DNA of 64,000 bases from Eubacterium sp. (GCA_017446095.1 JAFSRN010000005.1:1-64000), one strand, 5' to 3'; positions 19,983 through 27,734 are shown, counted from the stretch's first letter. Numbers and translations are program-made. The notes: generated from the letters alone by a model not told the origin.

Positions 19983-20360
19983 ATGAAGCTTTTGGGGATT
20001 AAAAAGTCAGATTTTATTATTATCGCTGCAGTGCTGTGCGCCGCGGCTCTGGCTTTTTTGTGCCTTAACCTGTTTGCCGCAGGCGGCAGCGTTGCGGTTG
20101 TTGAGCAAAACGGCGCGGTTGTCGCAGAGCTTCCGCTTAACGAAAATGCAACCTTTGAAGTAAAAAACGGCGGCAAGGTTACCAATGTTGTTGAGGTTAA
20201 AAACGGCGAGGTTAGCGTTACCTCTGCCGACTGCCCGGATAAAATTTGCCAAAAGCACAGACCTGTAAGCAAATCGGGCGAAAGTATTGTCTGCCTGCCG
20301 AACAGGGTTGTTATTACCGTCAGCGGCAGCGACGGGGAAGTGGACGGTGTTGCGCGATGA
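19983..20360 (+). CDS. NusG domain II-containing membrane-anchored protein
   Basis: The 125-residue protein has one N-terminal membrane helix (IIIAAVLCAAALAFLCLNLF) and then a small beta domain with the pattern CPDKICQKHRPVSKSGESIVCLPNRVVI, seen in the NusG_II/DUF family of Clostridia. Function unknown; such genes often sit beside a Gx transporter, as here. The frame opens at an ATG at 19941, but that lies inside the -35 box, so the ATG at 19983 is chosen. No Shine-Dalgarno precedes it and the predicted transcription start coincides with it, so the mRNA may be leaderless. It overlaps the next gene by 4 bp (ATGA). Confidence 0.8.
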   Translation: MKLLGIKKSDFIIIAAVLCAAALAFLCLNLFAAGGSVAVVEQNGAVVAELPLNENATFEVKNGGKVTNVVEVKNGEVSVTSADCPDKICQKHRPVSKSGESIVCLPNRVVITVSGSDGEVDGVAR

Positions 20361-20857
20361 GTAAGTCTAAAAAAGTCGCAACCTTCGCGCTGTGCGTTGC
20401 GCTTGCGTTCACGCTCTCGTTTCTGGAAAGTCTTGTGCCAATAAACATTGGCATCCCCGGCGTAAAGCTCGGACTTGCAAATTCCGTGGTGCTGGTGGCG
20501 CTGTACCTGCTCGGCAAAAAAGAGGCGTTTGCAATATCGATGATACGCATCCTGCTTGCAGGACTGCTGTTCAGCGGCGCGTTCTCGCTGGTTTACAGCT
20601 TCGCAGGCGGACTGCTGTCGTACTTCGTAATGCTTGCAGCAATGAATTGCAAAAAGCTGTCCGCAGTCGGCGTGTCGGTGCTCGGCGCAGCGGTGCACAA
20701 CGTGGGGCAAATCATTGTCGCAGCGCTCGTAATGCAGACCGCGCGCATCGTGTACTACCTGCCCGTGCTGCTCCTTTCCGGCGCCCTGACCGGCGTACTT
20801 GTAGGAATCATCTCGGGCATAGCAATCGCACGGTTAAATAAAGTGATTAATAATTAA
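20357..20857 (+). CDS. Gx transporter family / heptaprenyl diphosphate synthase component I-like membrane protein
   Basis: A 166-residue protein with about five membrane helices and the family phrase IPGVKLGLANSVVLVALYLLG near the N-terminus, then a Gly/Ala-rich core. Databases usually call it heptaprenyl diphosphate synthase component I or Gx transporter; it resembles the substrate-binding S-components of ECF transporters, so small-molecule uptake is a reasonable inference. The frame opens far upstream inside the previous gene; the ATG at 20357 in an ATGA overlap is the likely start. Confidence 0.8.
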   Translation: MSKSKKVATFALCVALAFTLSFLESLVPINIGIPGVKLGLANSVVLVALYLLGKKEAFAISMIRILLAGLLFSGAFSLVYSFAGGLLSYFVMLAAMNCKKLSAVGVSVLGAAVHNVGQIIVAALVMQTARIVYYLPVLLLSGALTGVLVGIISGIAIARLNKVINN

Positions 20858-20990
20858 GGCTTCCCCTTGAGGGGAAGCTGTCACCGTAGGTGACTGATGA
20901 GGTGTAGCCACGCAGTGGCGTTAAATTGTGCTTTTCACCTCATCCGTCACTCACTGCGTTCGTGCCACCTTCCCCTCAAGGGGAAGGCTT
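20858..20990. repeat. Complete 133-bp palindromic repeat
   Basis: Arms GGCTTCCCCTTGAGGGGAAG and CTTCCCCTCAAGGGGAAGGC enclose internal stems TGTCACCGTAGGTGACTGATGAGGTG and CACCTCATCCGTCACTCACTG. The right arm ends in TTTTTG, so it could also act as terminator for the gene before it. Complete relatives are at 34534 and 36182. Confidence 0.85.
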
Positions 20991-21043
20991 TTTGTTTTGT
21001 TTTATCCTGCCGTTTTTCTGCATATAAATTACGGGTGATGCAT

Positions 21044-21289
21044 ATGAAAAACCGCGACGATATTATTGCCTACACCGCGCAGCCGCGCATTGAGATTATC
21101 GGCAACAGCGAGTTTGTTGTGGACGGGCTGAAGTCCGTTCTGGAGTACACGAAGGAAAAAATCAAAATCGACCTCGGCAAATACAGCGTTGCGTTTTACG
21201 GCGACGCTCTGTACATAAACGCCTTCACGCACGAGGGCGCGGTGGTGCAGGGCACGGTGGTTACAATGGAGTTTTGCAGCAATGGTTAG
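21044..21289 (+). CDS. yqfC: Sporulation protein of the YabP/YqfC family
   Basis: The 81-residue protein has the YabP/YqfC fold features: PRIEIIGNSEFVVDGLKSVLEY, then short beta strands GKYSVAFYGDALYI and a hydrophobic end. YqfC is expressed in the mother cell and is conserved in spore formers. An alternative ATG lies at 21038, but GGGTG (21033-21037) is better placed for the ATG at 21044. Its end overlaps yqfD by 8 bp. Confidence 0.85.
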   Translation: MKNRDDIIAYTAQPRIEIIGNSEFVVDGLKSVLEYTKEKIKIDLGKYSVAFYGDALYINAFTHEGAVVQGTVVTMEFCSNG

Positions 21290-22445
21290 GTTTTTCAGGT
21301 GGCTCATCGGGTTTGTGCAGTTCAGGTTTGAGGGCGGCTTTGCGGACGGCTTTATAAACGATTGCTATATGCAGCAGCTTGCAGTGCGCGATTTGCACTA
21401 CGACGGCGACGTGCTGTGCGCCGAATGTCCTGCCTCGCAGTATCTGCGGTTCTGCCGCACGGCAAAACGCCACGGCGGACGGCTGCAAATCGTAAAAAAA
21501 CGGGGGATAGTGTTCCCGTTTCTCAAGCTCAGAAACCGCTTCGGTCTGGCGGTCGGCGCGCTGCTGTTTGTGGTTATACTCAGCTTTCTGTCGGGCTTCA
21601 TCTGGGAGGTTCAGGTAGTCGGCAACAGCAGGATTACGGACGCCGAGCTGCGCGATTTCCTTATGCAAAACGGCGTGTACGAGGGCGTTTACTGGGGTAC
21701 GGTTGACAAGGACAAGGTCGAAAATCTGATTATGGCGTCGTTTGACGACTGCGCCTGGGTGCACATAAACGAGCTTGGCACAACCGCGCGCGTTGAGATT
21801 AACGAAACTCGCAAGCCCCCTGCGAGAAAAAGGAAGAAAAAGGGCGTGTATAACGTTGTTGCCGCGCAGGACGGCTTCATCGCAAAAATCACCGTGGCAA
21901 ACGGCAAATCGGCGGCGCGCGTGGGCGATTTTGTCAGCAAGGGCGATGTGCTGATTAACGGCGTTTACACCGATATTTACGGCAAAAAACACCGCGTTCA
22001 CGCCGACGGCGAGGTTACGGCGCAGGTCACCGAGCCGTTTGAAATTGTGGTTAACCGCACGCAGAGCAGCCTTGCCGTTGCAAGCGAAAAGGAGTACAAA
22101 ACCCTTGCGTTTTTCGGGCTGTATATTCCGCTGTACCTCGGCAGCGCCGACCTCAAAAACGCCGATTGCAAAACATCAAGCGACTACCTCAAAGTCAACG
22201 AAAAGCCTGTTCCCGTGGGCGTTATCACGCTTACCGCGCGCAGGTACAGGAACATTCCGCAGTCGCTCACCGACCGCGAGCTTGCACGCCTTGCGGAGAG
22301 TGAAACGGCAAAGAAACTAAAATCCGACTACGCCGATTGCACCGTAATCAGCAAAAGGCTGACCACGGAAATCACTGCCGACAGCGCAATAGTTAAAGGG
22401 CAGATAACCTGCGTAAAGAATATAGCCAAAGAGAAAAAAGAGTGA
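21282..22445 (+). CDS. yqfD: Stage IV-type sporulation protein YqfD
   Basis: The 387-residue protein matches YqfD: a short N-terminal domain, one membrane helix (~residues 88-108, GLAVGALLFVVILSFLSGFIW), then the POTRA-like VQVVGNSRITDAELRDFL and a long beta-rich extracytoplasmic part with EINETRKPP. Bacillus yqfD is a forespore-engulfment-related gene of the SigE regulon. Overlap with yqfC and the usual order yqfC-yqfD support the call. A terminator follows directly. Confidence 0.9.
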   Translation: MVRFFRWLIGFVQFRFEGGFADGFINDCYMQQLAVRDLHYDGDVLCAECPASQYLRFCRTAKRHGGRLQIVKKRGIVFPFLKLRNRFGLAVGALLFVVILSFLSGFIWEVQVVGNSRITDAELRDFLMQNGVYEGVYWGTVDKDKVENLIMASFDDCAWVHINELGTTARVEINETRKPPARKRKKKGVYNVVAAQDGFIAKITVANGKSAARVGDFVSKGDVLINGVYTDIYGKKHRVHADGEVTAQVTEPFEIVVNRTQSSLAVASEKEYKTLAFFGLYIPLYLGSADLKNADCKTSSDYLKVNEKPVPVGVITLTARRYRNIPQSLTDRELARLAESETAKKLKSDYADCTVISKRLTTEITADSAIVKGQITCVKNIAKEKKE

Positions 22446-22460
22446 GCACCACTCTTTTTT
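22435..22460 (+). terminator. Terminator of yqfCD
   Basis: Stem AAAGAGTG/CACTCTTT overlapping the yqfD stop codon, followed by a T-run. Confidence 0.8.
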
Positions 22461-22495
22461 TACTGCATAAATATAATATTAATTACAAATATATG

Positions 22496-22524
22496 TTGTG
22501 TGCGGCGAAAAAATGTGGTATCAT
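22496..22524 (+). promoter_or_regulatory. Promoter of the DUF2997-Ycf46-Ycf35 operon
   Basis: -35 TTGTGT (22496-22501), -10 TATCAT (22519-22524), 17-bp spacer, 34 bp ahead of the first ATG. Confidence 0.6.
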
Positions 22525-22558
22525 AAAAGGGTATTATTTTTTAAAATGGAGGGTAAAA

Positions 22559-22762
22559 ATGAAGCAGATTAAAATCAAGATTTCGCCCGACGGCAGAATC
22601 GAAGCGGAAACCTTTGGCATGAAGGGCAAGCAGTGCCTTAAATATATTGCCGAAATGGAACGCCTTGCAAACGCCGTTTGCGATGATTCCGAGTTTACCA
22701 AAGAGTATTACGAAACCCCCGAAATACTCACCCAGGAAACTGAACAGGAGGTAACCGCATAA
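22559..22762 (+). CDS. DUF2997 family small protein
   Basis: A 67-residue protein of unknown function. The sequence shows the family layout: a beta hairpin IKIKISPDGRIEAETFGMKG, a Cys (KQCLKYIAEMERL), and the acidic EYYETPE tail. DUF2997 proteins in cyanobacteria and other bacteria are neighbours of Ycf46-like ATPases and DUF1257 proteins, as here. The frame opens upstream, but the ATG at 22559 follows GGAGGG ideally. It is joined to the next gene by TAATG, so the two are translationally coupled. Confidence 0.8.
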   Translation: MKQIKIKISPDGRIEAETFGMKGKQCLKYIAEMERLANAVCDDSEFTKEYYETPEILTQETEQEVTA

Positions 22763-23958
22763 TGGCAAAGAACCAACAGGCAGCCACACCTAAAAGTCAA
22801 GTTTTGACTACCGGCGACAAAGCGCTGATCTTCTTATCCTTTATTCCTATTGTTAACTCGATTGCCTTGTTCCATATGAACAACAGGACGCTTAACAAAA
22901 AATGGAAACGCAACGCATGGATTTTCTTGTTTATGAACATTGTCTTCTTCATCACGTTTTTTATTACGGATTTTGCAGCTGAAGTAAATTATGTTAATGT
23001 TCCCGATGAACCCATTGGCAAACCTGATTCCACGTTAGTTGTAGCACCCGATGTGCCAACATACGGAAACGAACCGAATGTATACGATTATATTCCTGAG
23101 GCAGAAGCCGGCGACATACTCAACGGAAAGTTTAAAGACGACTCCAGATATGCTGAGTATAAGGCTGCGCACGATAAGTGGGAAGAGGAAGAAGAAGCGT
23201 ATAAAAAATCCGACCAGTATAAAAAGGATTACGCAGAATACGAAAAAGAATATAAAGAGTATGAAAAGAAGCAAGCTGAATATGATAAGGCTGTAGCAGA
23301 ATACGAAAGCACGTCTGAATACAAAGCATATAAAGAGGCAGACGACAAGAATGACCGCATTCAGTCAATAGTCGCCGGAATTTCGGCAGGTTTATTTATG
23401 GCGTGGGTAATTGTTAATCCTGTTGCCTTTTGCTATGTCGTTTCGCAAAAACGCAAGTATGAGTATCTGTTAAGGCAGGACGGCAAAAAGGATGCAGCAA
23501 TGTCAAGGCTTGCAGGTAACGGTTTCGCACAGCAGGCAGCACCGCAAACATTTACGCAGCCGCAGCCGCAGCAGGCACCGCCTGCAAACTACGGTCAGCC
23601 GCAGGGTTATGCGCAGCCGCAACCGCAACAGCAGATGAACTTCACTCAGCCTGCACCGCAGCAGCAGTATCAGCAGCCGCCTGTTCAGCAGGCAGCACCG
23701 CAGGGCGCGCTTGATATCAACAGCGCCACAGAGGACGAAATCGCTGCGCTTCCCGGTCTTACCATTATCGATGCAAGGCGCGCAGTTGCCTACCGCAACG
23801 AAAACGGCGGCTTTGCAAACACCGACGCGTTCTTTGAGGCTATTTCGGCTAAACCGCACATTATGGTTAAGATTCAGCCCATGATTACCGCGTCCGCGCC
23901 GCAGCCCAAGCCGACTAACGAGCCGAGCGGCAGCGGCAGGAGAATGATTGACCTTTAA
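22762..23958 (+). CDS. Membrane protein with Glu/Lys/Tyr-rich coiled coil, Pro/Gln linker and C-terminal helix-hairpin-helix
   Basis: Not a recognised named family. Order of parts in 398 residues: N-terminal soluble stretch; two close hydrophobic segments (~25-70); an extracytoplasmic region (~75-205) ending in a charged Tyr/Glu/Lys coiled coil; a third hydrophobic segment (~207-235); a Pro/Gln-rich linker (~255-315); a ComEA-like helix-hairpin-helix (LDINSATEDEIAALPGLTII, then AVAYRNENGGF); a basic tail. The HhH suggests DNA or protein binding on the cytosolic side. It sits inside the Ycf46/Ycf35 operon with TAATG junctions on both sides, so it probably localises this system to the membrane (inference). 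Confidence 0.75.
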   Translation: MAKNQQAATPKSQVLTTGDKALIFLSFIPIVNSIALFHMNNRTLNKKWKRNAWIFLFMNIVFFITFFITDFAAEVNYVNVPDEPIGKPDSTLVVAPDVPTYGNEPNVYDYIPEAEAGDILNGKFKDDSRYAEYKAAHDKWEEEEEAYKKSDQYKKDYAEYEKEYKEYEKKQAEYDKAVAEYESTSEYKAYKEADDKNDRIQSIVAGISAGLFMAWVIVNPVAFCYVVSQKRKYEYLLRQDGKKDAAMSRLAGNGFAQQAAPQTFTQPQPQQAPPANYGQPQGYAQPQPQQQMNFTQPAPQQQYQQPPVQQAAPQGALDINSATEDEIAALPGLTIIDARRAVAYRNENGGFANTDAFFEAISAKPHIMVKIQPMITASAPQPKPTNEPSGSGRRMIDL

Positions 23959-24542
23959 TGCAAATTAACAGAATTGTTGAAAAAACGCAGGCGGAGGGTC
24001 CCGGCGTACGCTTTAGCATCTGGGTGCAGGGTTGTTCCCACAGGTGCAAGGGCTGCTTTGCAACCGATTTGTGGGATAAAAACGGCGGCACAGAGATGAC
24101 GGCAGAGGACATCATCGGCAAAATGAAAAGTGTTCTGCCTGCCGTGCGCGGCGTTACGCTGCTGGGCGGCGAGCCGTTTGAGCAGGCTGCCGGGCTTGCA
24201 AAGGTCGCGCAGTTTGCAAAAAGCAACGGGCTTGACGTTATAGCGTTTTCAGGCTATACATACGAGGAACTGCTTGCCGATTCCGCTAATTGCGAACTGC
24301 TTAAAAACGTCGATTTGCTGATTGACGGCAGGTATATGGCAGAGCAGCAGGACTTCTCCAGACCGCTTGTCGGTTCAAAAAATCAGCGGTTTATATATCT
24401 TACCGACGCCATTGCCAAAGCCGAAATTGACTGCTACAAAAACCGTTTTGAAATCCGCACCGACGAGAACGGCAAAGTTTACTTCAACGGCATGGGCAAC
24501 ATTGAAAAGCTTAAAGAATACACAAAAAAATTAAGGAGTTAA
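23958..24542 (+). CDS. Radical SAM activating-enzyme-like protein (NrdG type)
   Basis: A 194-residue protein with the radical SAM cluster motif C26-SHR-C30-KG-C33 and the SAM-binding GGE (LLGGEPFEQAAGL). Size and flow match small activases such as NrdG, which make a glycyl radical in anaerobic ribonucleotide reductase. No reductase gene is near. It lies between the HhH membrane protein and the AAA+ ATPase in a tightly packed operon, so its substrate is more likely one of these partners or a linked unknown protein. NrdG itself cannot be excluded. Confidence 0.82.
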   Translation: MQINRIVEKTQAEGPGVRFSIWVQGCSHRCKGCFATDLWDKNGGTEMTAEDIIGKMKSVLPAVRGVTLLGGEPFEQAAGLAKVAQFAKSNGLDVIAFSGYTYEELLADSANCELLKNVDLLIDGRYMAEQQDFSRPLVGSKNQRFIYLTDAIAKAEIDCYKNRFEIRTDENGKVYFNGMGNIEKLKEYTKKLRS

Positions 24543-24545
24543 AGA

Positions 24546-26174
24546 ATGAGCAACACTAAATTTATGCAGGATTTTTCCAATCTTGTTAACGCGGGCTTTC
24601 CGTACATATACATCCCTTCATATGAGGAAGAGCGCATCACAAACACCGTAACGGCTGTTATGGGCAACAACGAACTTGTTAAAGTTCCGAGGAAGCTTTA
24701 CAGCTGGACGCAGACCGACGGCCTTGTTTGCGAGGGCAACTTCCTGCGCGATACAGAGGCGCCGCTCAAAGCGATTGAAGCAATTGCAAAGAACAACGAG
24801 CCTGCCGTGTATCTGATGAAAGACTTCCACGTTTACTTCGGCGGCGACCGTACTTCGCGCCCCGACTATGCGGTTATCCGCCGTCTGCGCGACATTATTC
24901 CAACCCTCAAGGCTAACAGAAAAACCGTTGTGTTTATCTCGTCAAAGCTCGTTATCCCGTGCGATATGGAAAAAGAGATTTCCATCCTTGACTTCTCGCT
25001 TCCCACGGTTGACGATATCCAGGCGCTTCTGCTTGATTTAATCAGCGGACTCAACCCTGAAAACGTTAACCTCACGCAGGATGATATCGTTCTGCTTTCG
25101 CGTTCCGCGCTCGGTCTTACCCTTCAGGAGGCGGAAAACGCATTCTGCCGCGCAATTGTTAACCTCAGAGGGCTTGACAAAAGCGCAATCTCAATTATCC
25201 ACGAGGAAAAGAATCAGGTTGTAAAGAAAACGGGCGTGCTTGAATTTGTTAAGTCCGACCTTGATATCAACGACATCGGCGGTCTGGAAAACCTTAAAAC
25301 CTGGCTGCTGCGCAGAAACAACTCCTGGTCTGAAAAGGCAAAGGCTTACGGCTTGCCTGCACCCAAGGGCGTGCTGATTACCGGCGTTCCCGGCTGCGGT
25401 AAGTCGCTTACGGCAAAGGCTATGAGCGCAATCTGGGGACTTCCGCTTCTCAAACTCGATATGGGCAAGATTTTCGGCGGTATCGTCGGCAGCTCGGAGG
25501 AGAATATGCGCAAGGCTATCGCCACTGCGGAGGCTGTTTCGCCGTCTATCCTCTGGGTTGATGAGATTGAAAAGGGCTTTTCAGGTCTTAAGAGCGGCGG
25601 CGACTCGGGCACATCTGCCAGAGTTTTCGGCACCTTCCTCACCTGGATGCAGGAAAAAACAGAGCCCGTATTCGTAATCGCAACGGCAAACGACATCAGC
25701 TCGCTTCCGCCCGAGCTTCTGCGTAAGGGCAGATTTGACGAAATCTTTTTCGTTGACCTTCCTACCACGAACGAGCGCAAAAAGATTTTCAGCCTGCACA
25801 TCAACAAGCGCATCAAGAACTCCGTAATCCAGCACGAGATTGCTGTAAGCGACGAAGTTTGCACAGAGCTTGCAAACCTCACTGCAGGCTATGTTGGCGC
25901 GGAAATCGAGCAGATTGTTATCGCCGCTATGTACGAGGCATTTTATGCGGACAGAGGTCTGCGCAAAGAGGATATTGTTAAATCCATCAGGGAAACCGTT
26001 CCGCTTTCCGCAACGCAGCGCGAGCAGATTATCCAGCTTCGCGCATGGGCGCAGGAGAGGGCTGTGCTTGCAACTGCAGAGGACGACCGCGAGCAGTCGG
26101 AGAGTGAAGGCTCGGACGATGAGGGCAAGTTCCTCGGTTCGCAGGGCGGCAGAATCGTAGACTTTAATTTATAA
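24546..26174 (+). CDS. Ycf46-like AAA+ ATPase
   Basis: A 542-residue protein. The N-terminal ~230 residues are a degenerate P-loop-like domain beginning [14 protein letters not shown], typical of the Ycf46 group. The C-terminal AAA+ module has Walker A GVPGCGKS (residues 280-287), Walker [10 protein letters not shown] (~335-343), sensor VIATAND and the arginine-finger region [12 protein letters not shown] charged tail of ~50 residues ends [11 protein letters not shown]. Ycf46 of cyanobacteria has been linked to inorganic-carbon regulation, but the biochemical role is unknown. It starts 3 bp after the radical SAM gene and is followed by the DUF1257-like gene, its usual partner. Confidence 0.88.
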   Translation: MSNTKFMQDFSNLVNAGFPYIYIPSYEEERITNTVTAVMGNNELVKVPRKLYSWTQTDGLVCEGNFLRDTEAPLKAIEAIAKNNEPAVYLMKDFHVYFGGDRTSRPDYAVIRRLRDIIPTLKANRKTVVFISSKLVIPCDMEKEISILDFSLPTVDDIQALLLDLISGLNPENVNLTQDDIVLLSRSALGLTLQEAENAFCRAIVNLRGLDKSAISIIHEEKNQVVKKTGVLEFVKSDLDINDIGGLENLKTWLLRRNNSWSEKAKAYGLPAPKGVLITGVPGCGKSLTAKAMSAIWGLPLLKLDMGKIFGGIVGSSEENMRKAIATAEAVSPSILWVDEIEKGFSGLKSGGDSGTSARVFGTFLTWMQEKTEPVFVIATANDISSLPPELLRKGRFDEIFFVDLPTTNERKKIFSLHINKRIKNSVIQHEIAVSDEVCTELANLTAGYVGAEIEQIVIAAMYEAFYADRGLRKEDIVKSIRETVPLSATQREQIIQLRAWAQERAVLATAEDDREQSESEGSDDEGKFLGSQGGRIVDFNL

Positions 26175-26186
26175 TCGGAGGGGCTT

Positions 26187-26654
26187 ATGTCAGTAGTACT
26201 TACTTTAACTTCCTGTGCCATCATCGCAGGTCTGTCAATCACGCAGACCGCGTCCATGGCGCTTATAGTGCAGGATAACGACGAGCTTGAGGAAAATATC
26301 AACGAAGGGCTTGAAACCCAGTTTGTTGATACCCAGATCCTGCTTAAAACCCTGCAGGGCTTCGACTGCCACTTCACGCAGGTTAACGAAAATCAGATTA
26401 ACGTGCAGACCACCTGCGGCAATCTGATTTATCAGCGCGGCGCTGTCGGCGAGGCGTACAAACTGTACCTTGACGAAATCAACGACGTTGAAGGACTTGT
26501 TCAGAACATCAGGTCGTTCGAGTTTGATTACGGCAGGAATGTGCAGGCGTACACCTACGACCATATCAAGAAAAACCTCACCGACGATATGACAATCGTC
26601 GAGGACGAGCTTCTTGAGGACGATTCGCTGTATCTTACAATTAATATTGAATAA
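26187..26654 (+). CDS. Ycf35/DUF1257-like protein
   Basis: A 155-residue protein, weakly similar to DUF1257 (Ycf35 of plastids and cyanobacteria): DTQILLKTLQGFDCHF corresponds to the N-terminal helix, GNLIYQRGAVGEAYKLYLDE to the middle strand-helix, and YGRNVQAYTYDHIKKNL to the conserved YAY-containing end. Here it carries an added N-terminal hydrophobic stretch (residues ~1-30) which may be a membrane anchor or signal. The last gene of the operon; a hairpin terminator follows. The assignment leans on gene order as well as on sequence. Confidence 0.65.
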   Translation: MSVVLTLTSCAIIAGLSITQTASMALIVQDNDELEENINEGLETQFVDTQILLKTLQGFDCHFTQVNENQINVQTTCGNLIYQRGAVGEAYKLYLDEINDVEGLVQNIRSFEFDYGRNVQAYTYDHIKKNLTDDMTIVEDELLEDDSLYLTINIE

Positions 26655-26655
26655 C

Positions 26656-26683
26656 AAAAAGCCTTCCCCTCGAGGGAAGGCTT
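26656..26683. terminator. Terminator after the Ycf46/Ycf35 operon
   Basis: Stem AAGCCTTCCC/GGGAAGGCTT around a short loop. It resembles the end arm of the 133-bp palindrome and abuts the mosaic repeat. Confidence 0.6.
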
Positions 26684-26855
26684 AAGTTTTGAGTTTTGAG
26701 TTTTAAGTTTTAAGCTATTGGGTGGACTTCGTCCACACCTGATTATATTGCGGACGACCAATGGTCGTCCCTACGGTTGTAGGGGTCGGCGTCCCCGACG
26801 ACCCGTTTATTGTCCGAGGCGTAAGCCGAGTAACCGCAAGCTTAAAACTTAAAAC
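26684..26855. repeat. Dispersed intergenic mosaic repeat, reverse orientation
   Basis: Tract GAGTTTTGAGTTTTAAG, module GGGTGGACTTCGTCCACACC, hairpins GGACGACCAATGGTCGTCC and GGGTCGGCGTCCCCGACGACCC, module TTATTGTCCGAGGCGTAAGCCGAGTAACC, then tract TTAAAACTTAAAAC. Nearly the same series occurs at 47285-47541, where it is split by a 62-bp insert. Confidence 0.85.
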
Positions 26856-26856
26856 A

Positions 26857-26881
26857 AAAAGGACGGTCACCCCGTCCTTTT
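26857..26881 (-). terminator. Terminator of the TM2 gene
   Basis: Stem AAAAGGACGG/CCGTCCTTTT with a 5-nt loop. Read on the minus strand it ends in a T-run. Confidence 0.75.
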
Positions 26882-26890
26882 ACTTATGTA

Positions 26891-27490
26891 TTATTCTTCC
26901 GTTTCTTCTTCCTTGGACTCTTTGATTGCTCTTGCAATTGATTCCTCAAAGGTCATAATCTTGTAGCCGTTTGCGTCCATATCGTTCTTTTCGGTGAACA
27001 TAAGTGTTGCTTCAACGAGCGCCCAAGTCCACGATACAAAGAAGCCGAGGCCGAACAAAAGCGAGCCGAGCACGCATACAAGCAGCTGCGCAAGACCTTT
27101 GTTGTTGTTGCCGAGGTAGAAGTTGTGCACGCCAATCGGGCCAAGCACTACCGCAAGGATAACTGCAACTAACTTCTTCTTAATCCTGTAGCCCTCGGGG
27201 TAATCTGTTCTTGCCACAACGGGCATAACAAGCTGCATCGGCTGCATTGGCTGCATCGGCTGCTGCGGCGGTGTGTAATAGTTCTGCTCTGCGCCTGCAA
27301 CGGGCGGTGTGTAGTAAGCCTCCTGCGCGGGTGCGTATTGCTGCTGCGGCTGTGGTTGCGGCTGTGGCTGCGGTTGCGGTGCCTGCTGCGGCTGTTCTGC
27401 AGGTGCAGGTGCTGCGTTGGCGTTTACTGTTGCTGCGCAGGTGCAAACTTCACCCTCTGCAAGCTCTTTTCCGCAATTCGGACAATTCAT
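26891..27490 (-). CDS. TM2-domain membrane protein with zinc ribbon and Pro/Gln linker
   Basis: 199 residues. Order: a zinc-ribbon start NCPNCGKELAEGEVCTC, a Pro/Gln/Ala low-complexity linker (~25-100) with repeated PQPQPQ and QPMQPM, then a TM2 domain: KKKLVAVILAVVLGPIGVHNFYLGN, a short loop and a second helix (LLVCVLGSLLFGLGFFVSWTW). An acidic tail follows. TM2 proteins have no settled role in bacteria. The frame opens at 27532, but the ATG at 27490 follows AAAGGAG (27499-27505) and encodes the ribbon start. Divergent from hrcA. Confidence 0.82.
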   Translation of the reverse strand: MNCPNCGKELAEGEVCTCAATVNANAAPAPAEQPQQAPQPQPQPQPQPQQQYAPAQEAYYTPPVAGAEQNYYTPPQQPMQPMQPMQLVMPVVARTDYPEGYRIKKKLVAVILAVVLGPIGVHNFYLGNNNKGLAQLLVCVLGSLLFGLGFFVSWTWALVEATLMFTEKNDMDANGYKIMTFEESIARAIKESKEEETEE

Positions 27491-27523
27491 AAAGACATCT
27501 CCTTTAATATTTATTTCCACTAT

Positions 27524-27552
27524 ATAATACACCTTTGCCGAATAGGTGTCAA
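27524..27552 (-). promoter_or_regulatory. Promoter of the TM2 gene
   Basis: Minus strand -35 TTGACA (27547-27552), -10 TATTAT (27524-27529), 17-bp spacer. Confidence 0.8.
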
Positions 27553-27589
27553 ACGCGTGGGCAAAAATTTATCAAATCTTTACCATTTG

Positions 27590-27616
27590 TTAGCAATAAA
27601 TGTGCACGAGTGCTAA
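27590..27616 (+). promoter_or_regulatory. Second, imperfect CIRCE operator
   Basis: TTAGCAATA-N9-GAGTGCTAA: right arm perfect, left arm 7 of 9 matches, exact 9-nt spacing. It lies upstream of the hrcA promoter and between the two divergent promoters. Confidence 0.7.
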
Positions 27617-27642
27617 AATTTTGAAATTTTTTAAAAAAACTG

Positions 27643-27669
27643 TTGACAAAACAGAGTTTTGGATATAAT
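27643..27669 (+). promoter_or_regulatory. Promoter of hrcA-grpE-dnaK-dnaJ
   Basis: -35 TTGACA (27643-27648), -10 TATAAT (27664-27669), spacer 15 bp, slightly short. The start point would fall just ahead of or in the perfect CIRCE. Confidence 0.75.
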
Positions 27670-27681
27670 ATACATATAGAG

Positions 27682-27708
27682 TTAGCACTCGCAAGCATAG
27701 AGTGCTAA
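27682..27708 (+). promoter_or_regulatory. Perfect CIRCE operator of hrcA
   Basis: TTAGCACTC-N9-GAGTGCTAA, all 18 consensus bases present. It is the binding site of the HrcA repressor and lies in the hrcA leader. Confidence 0.95.
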
Positions 27709-27734
27709 TCCGAGAAAAGAGAGGAGGCAGCGCA

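Noticed and set aside
19913-20710. 265-codon minus-strand frame
   Set aside because: Covers two plus-strand genes and both divergent promoters; low-complexity translation without family features.
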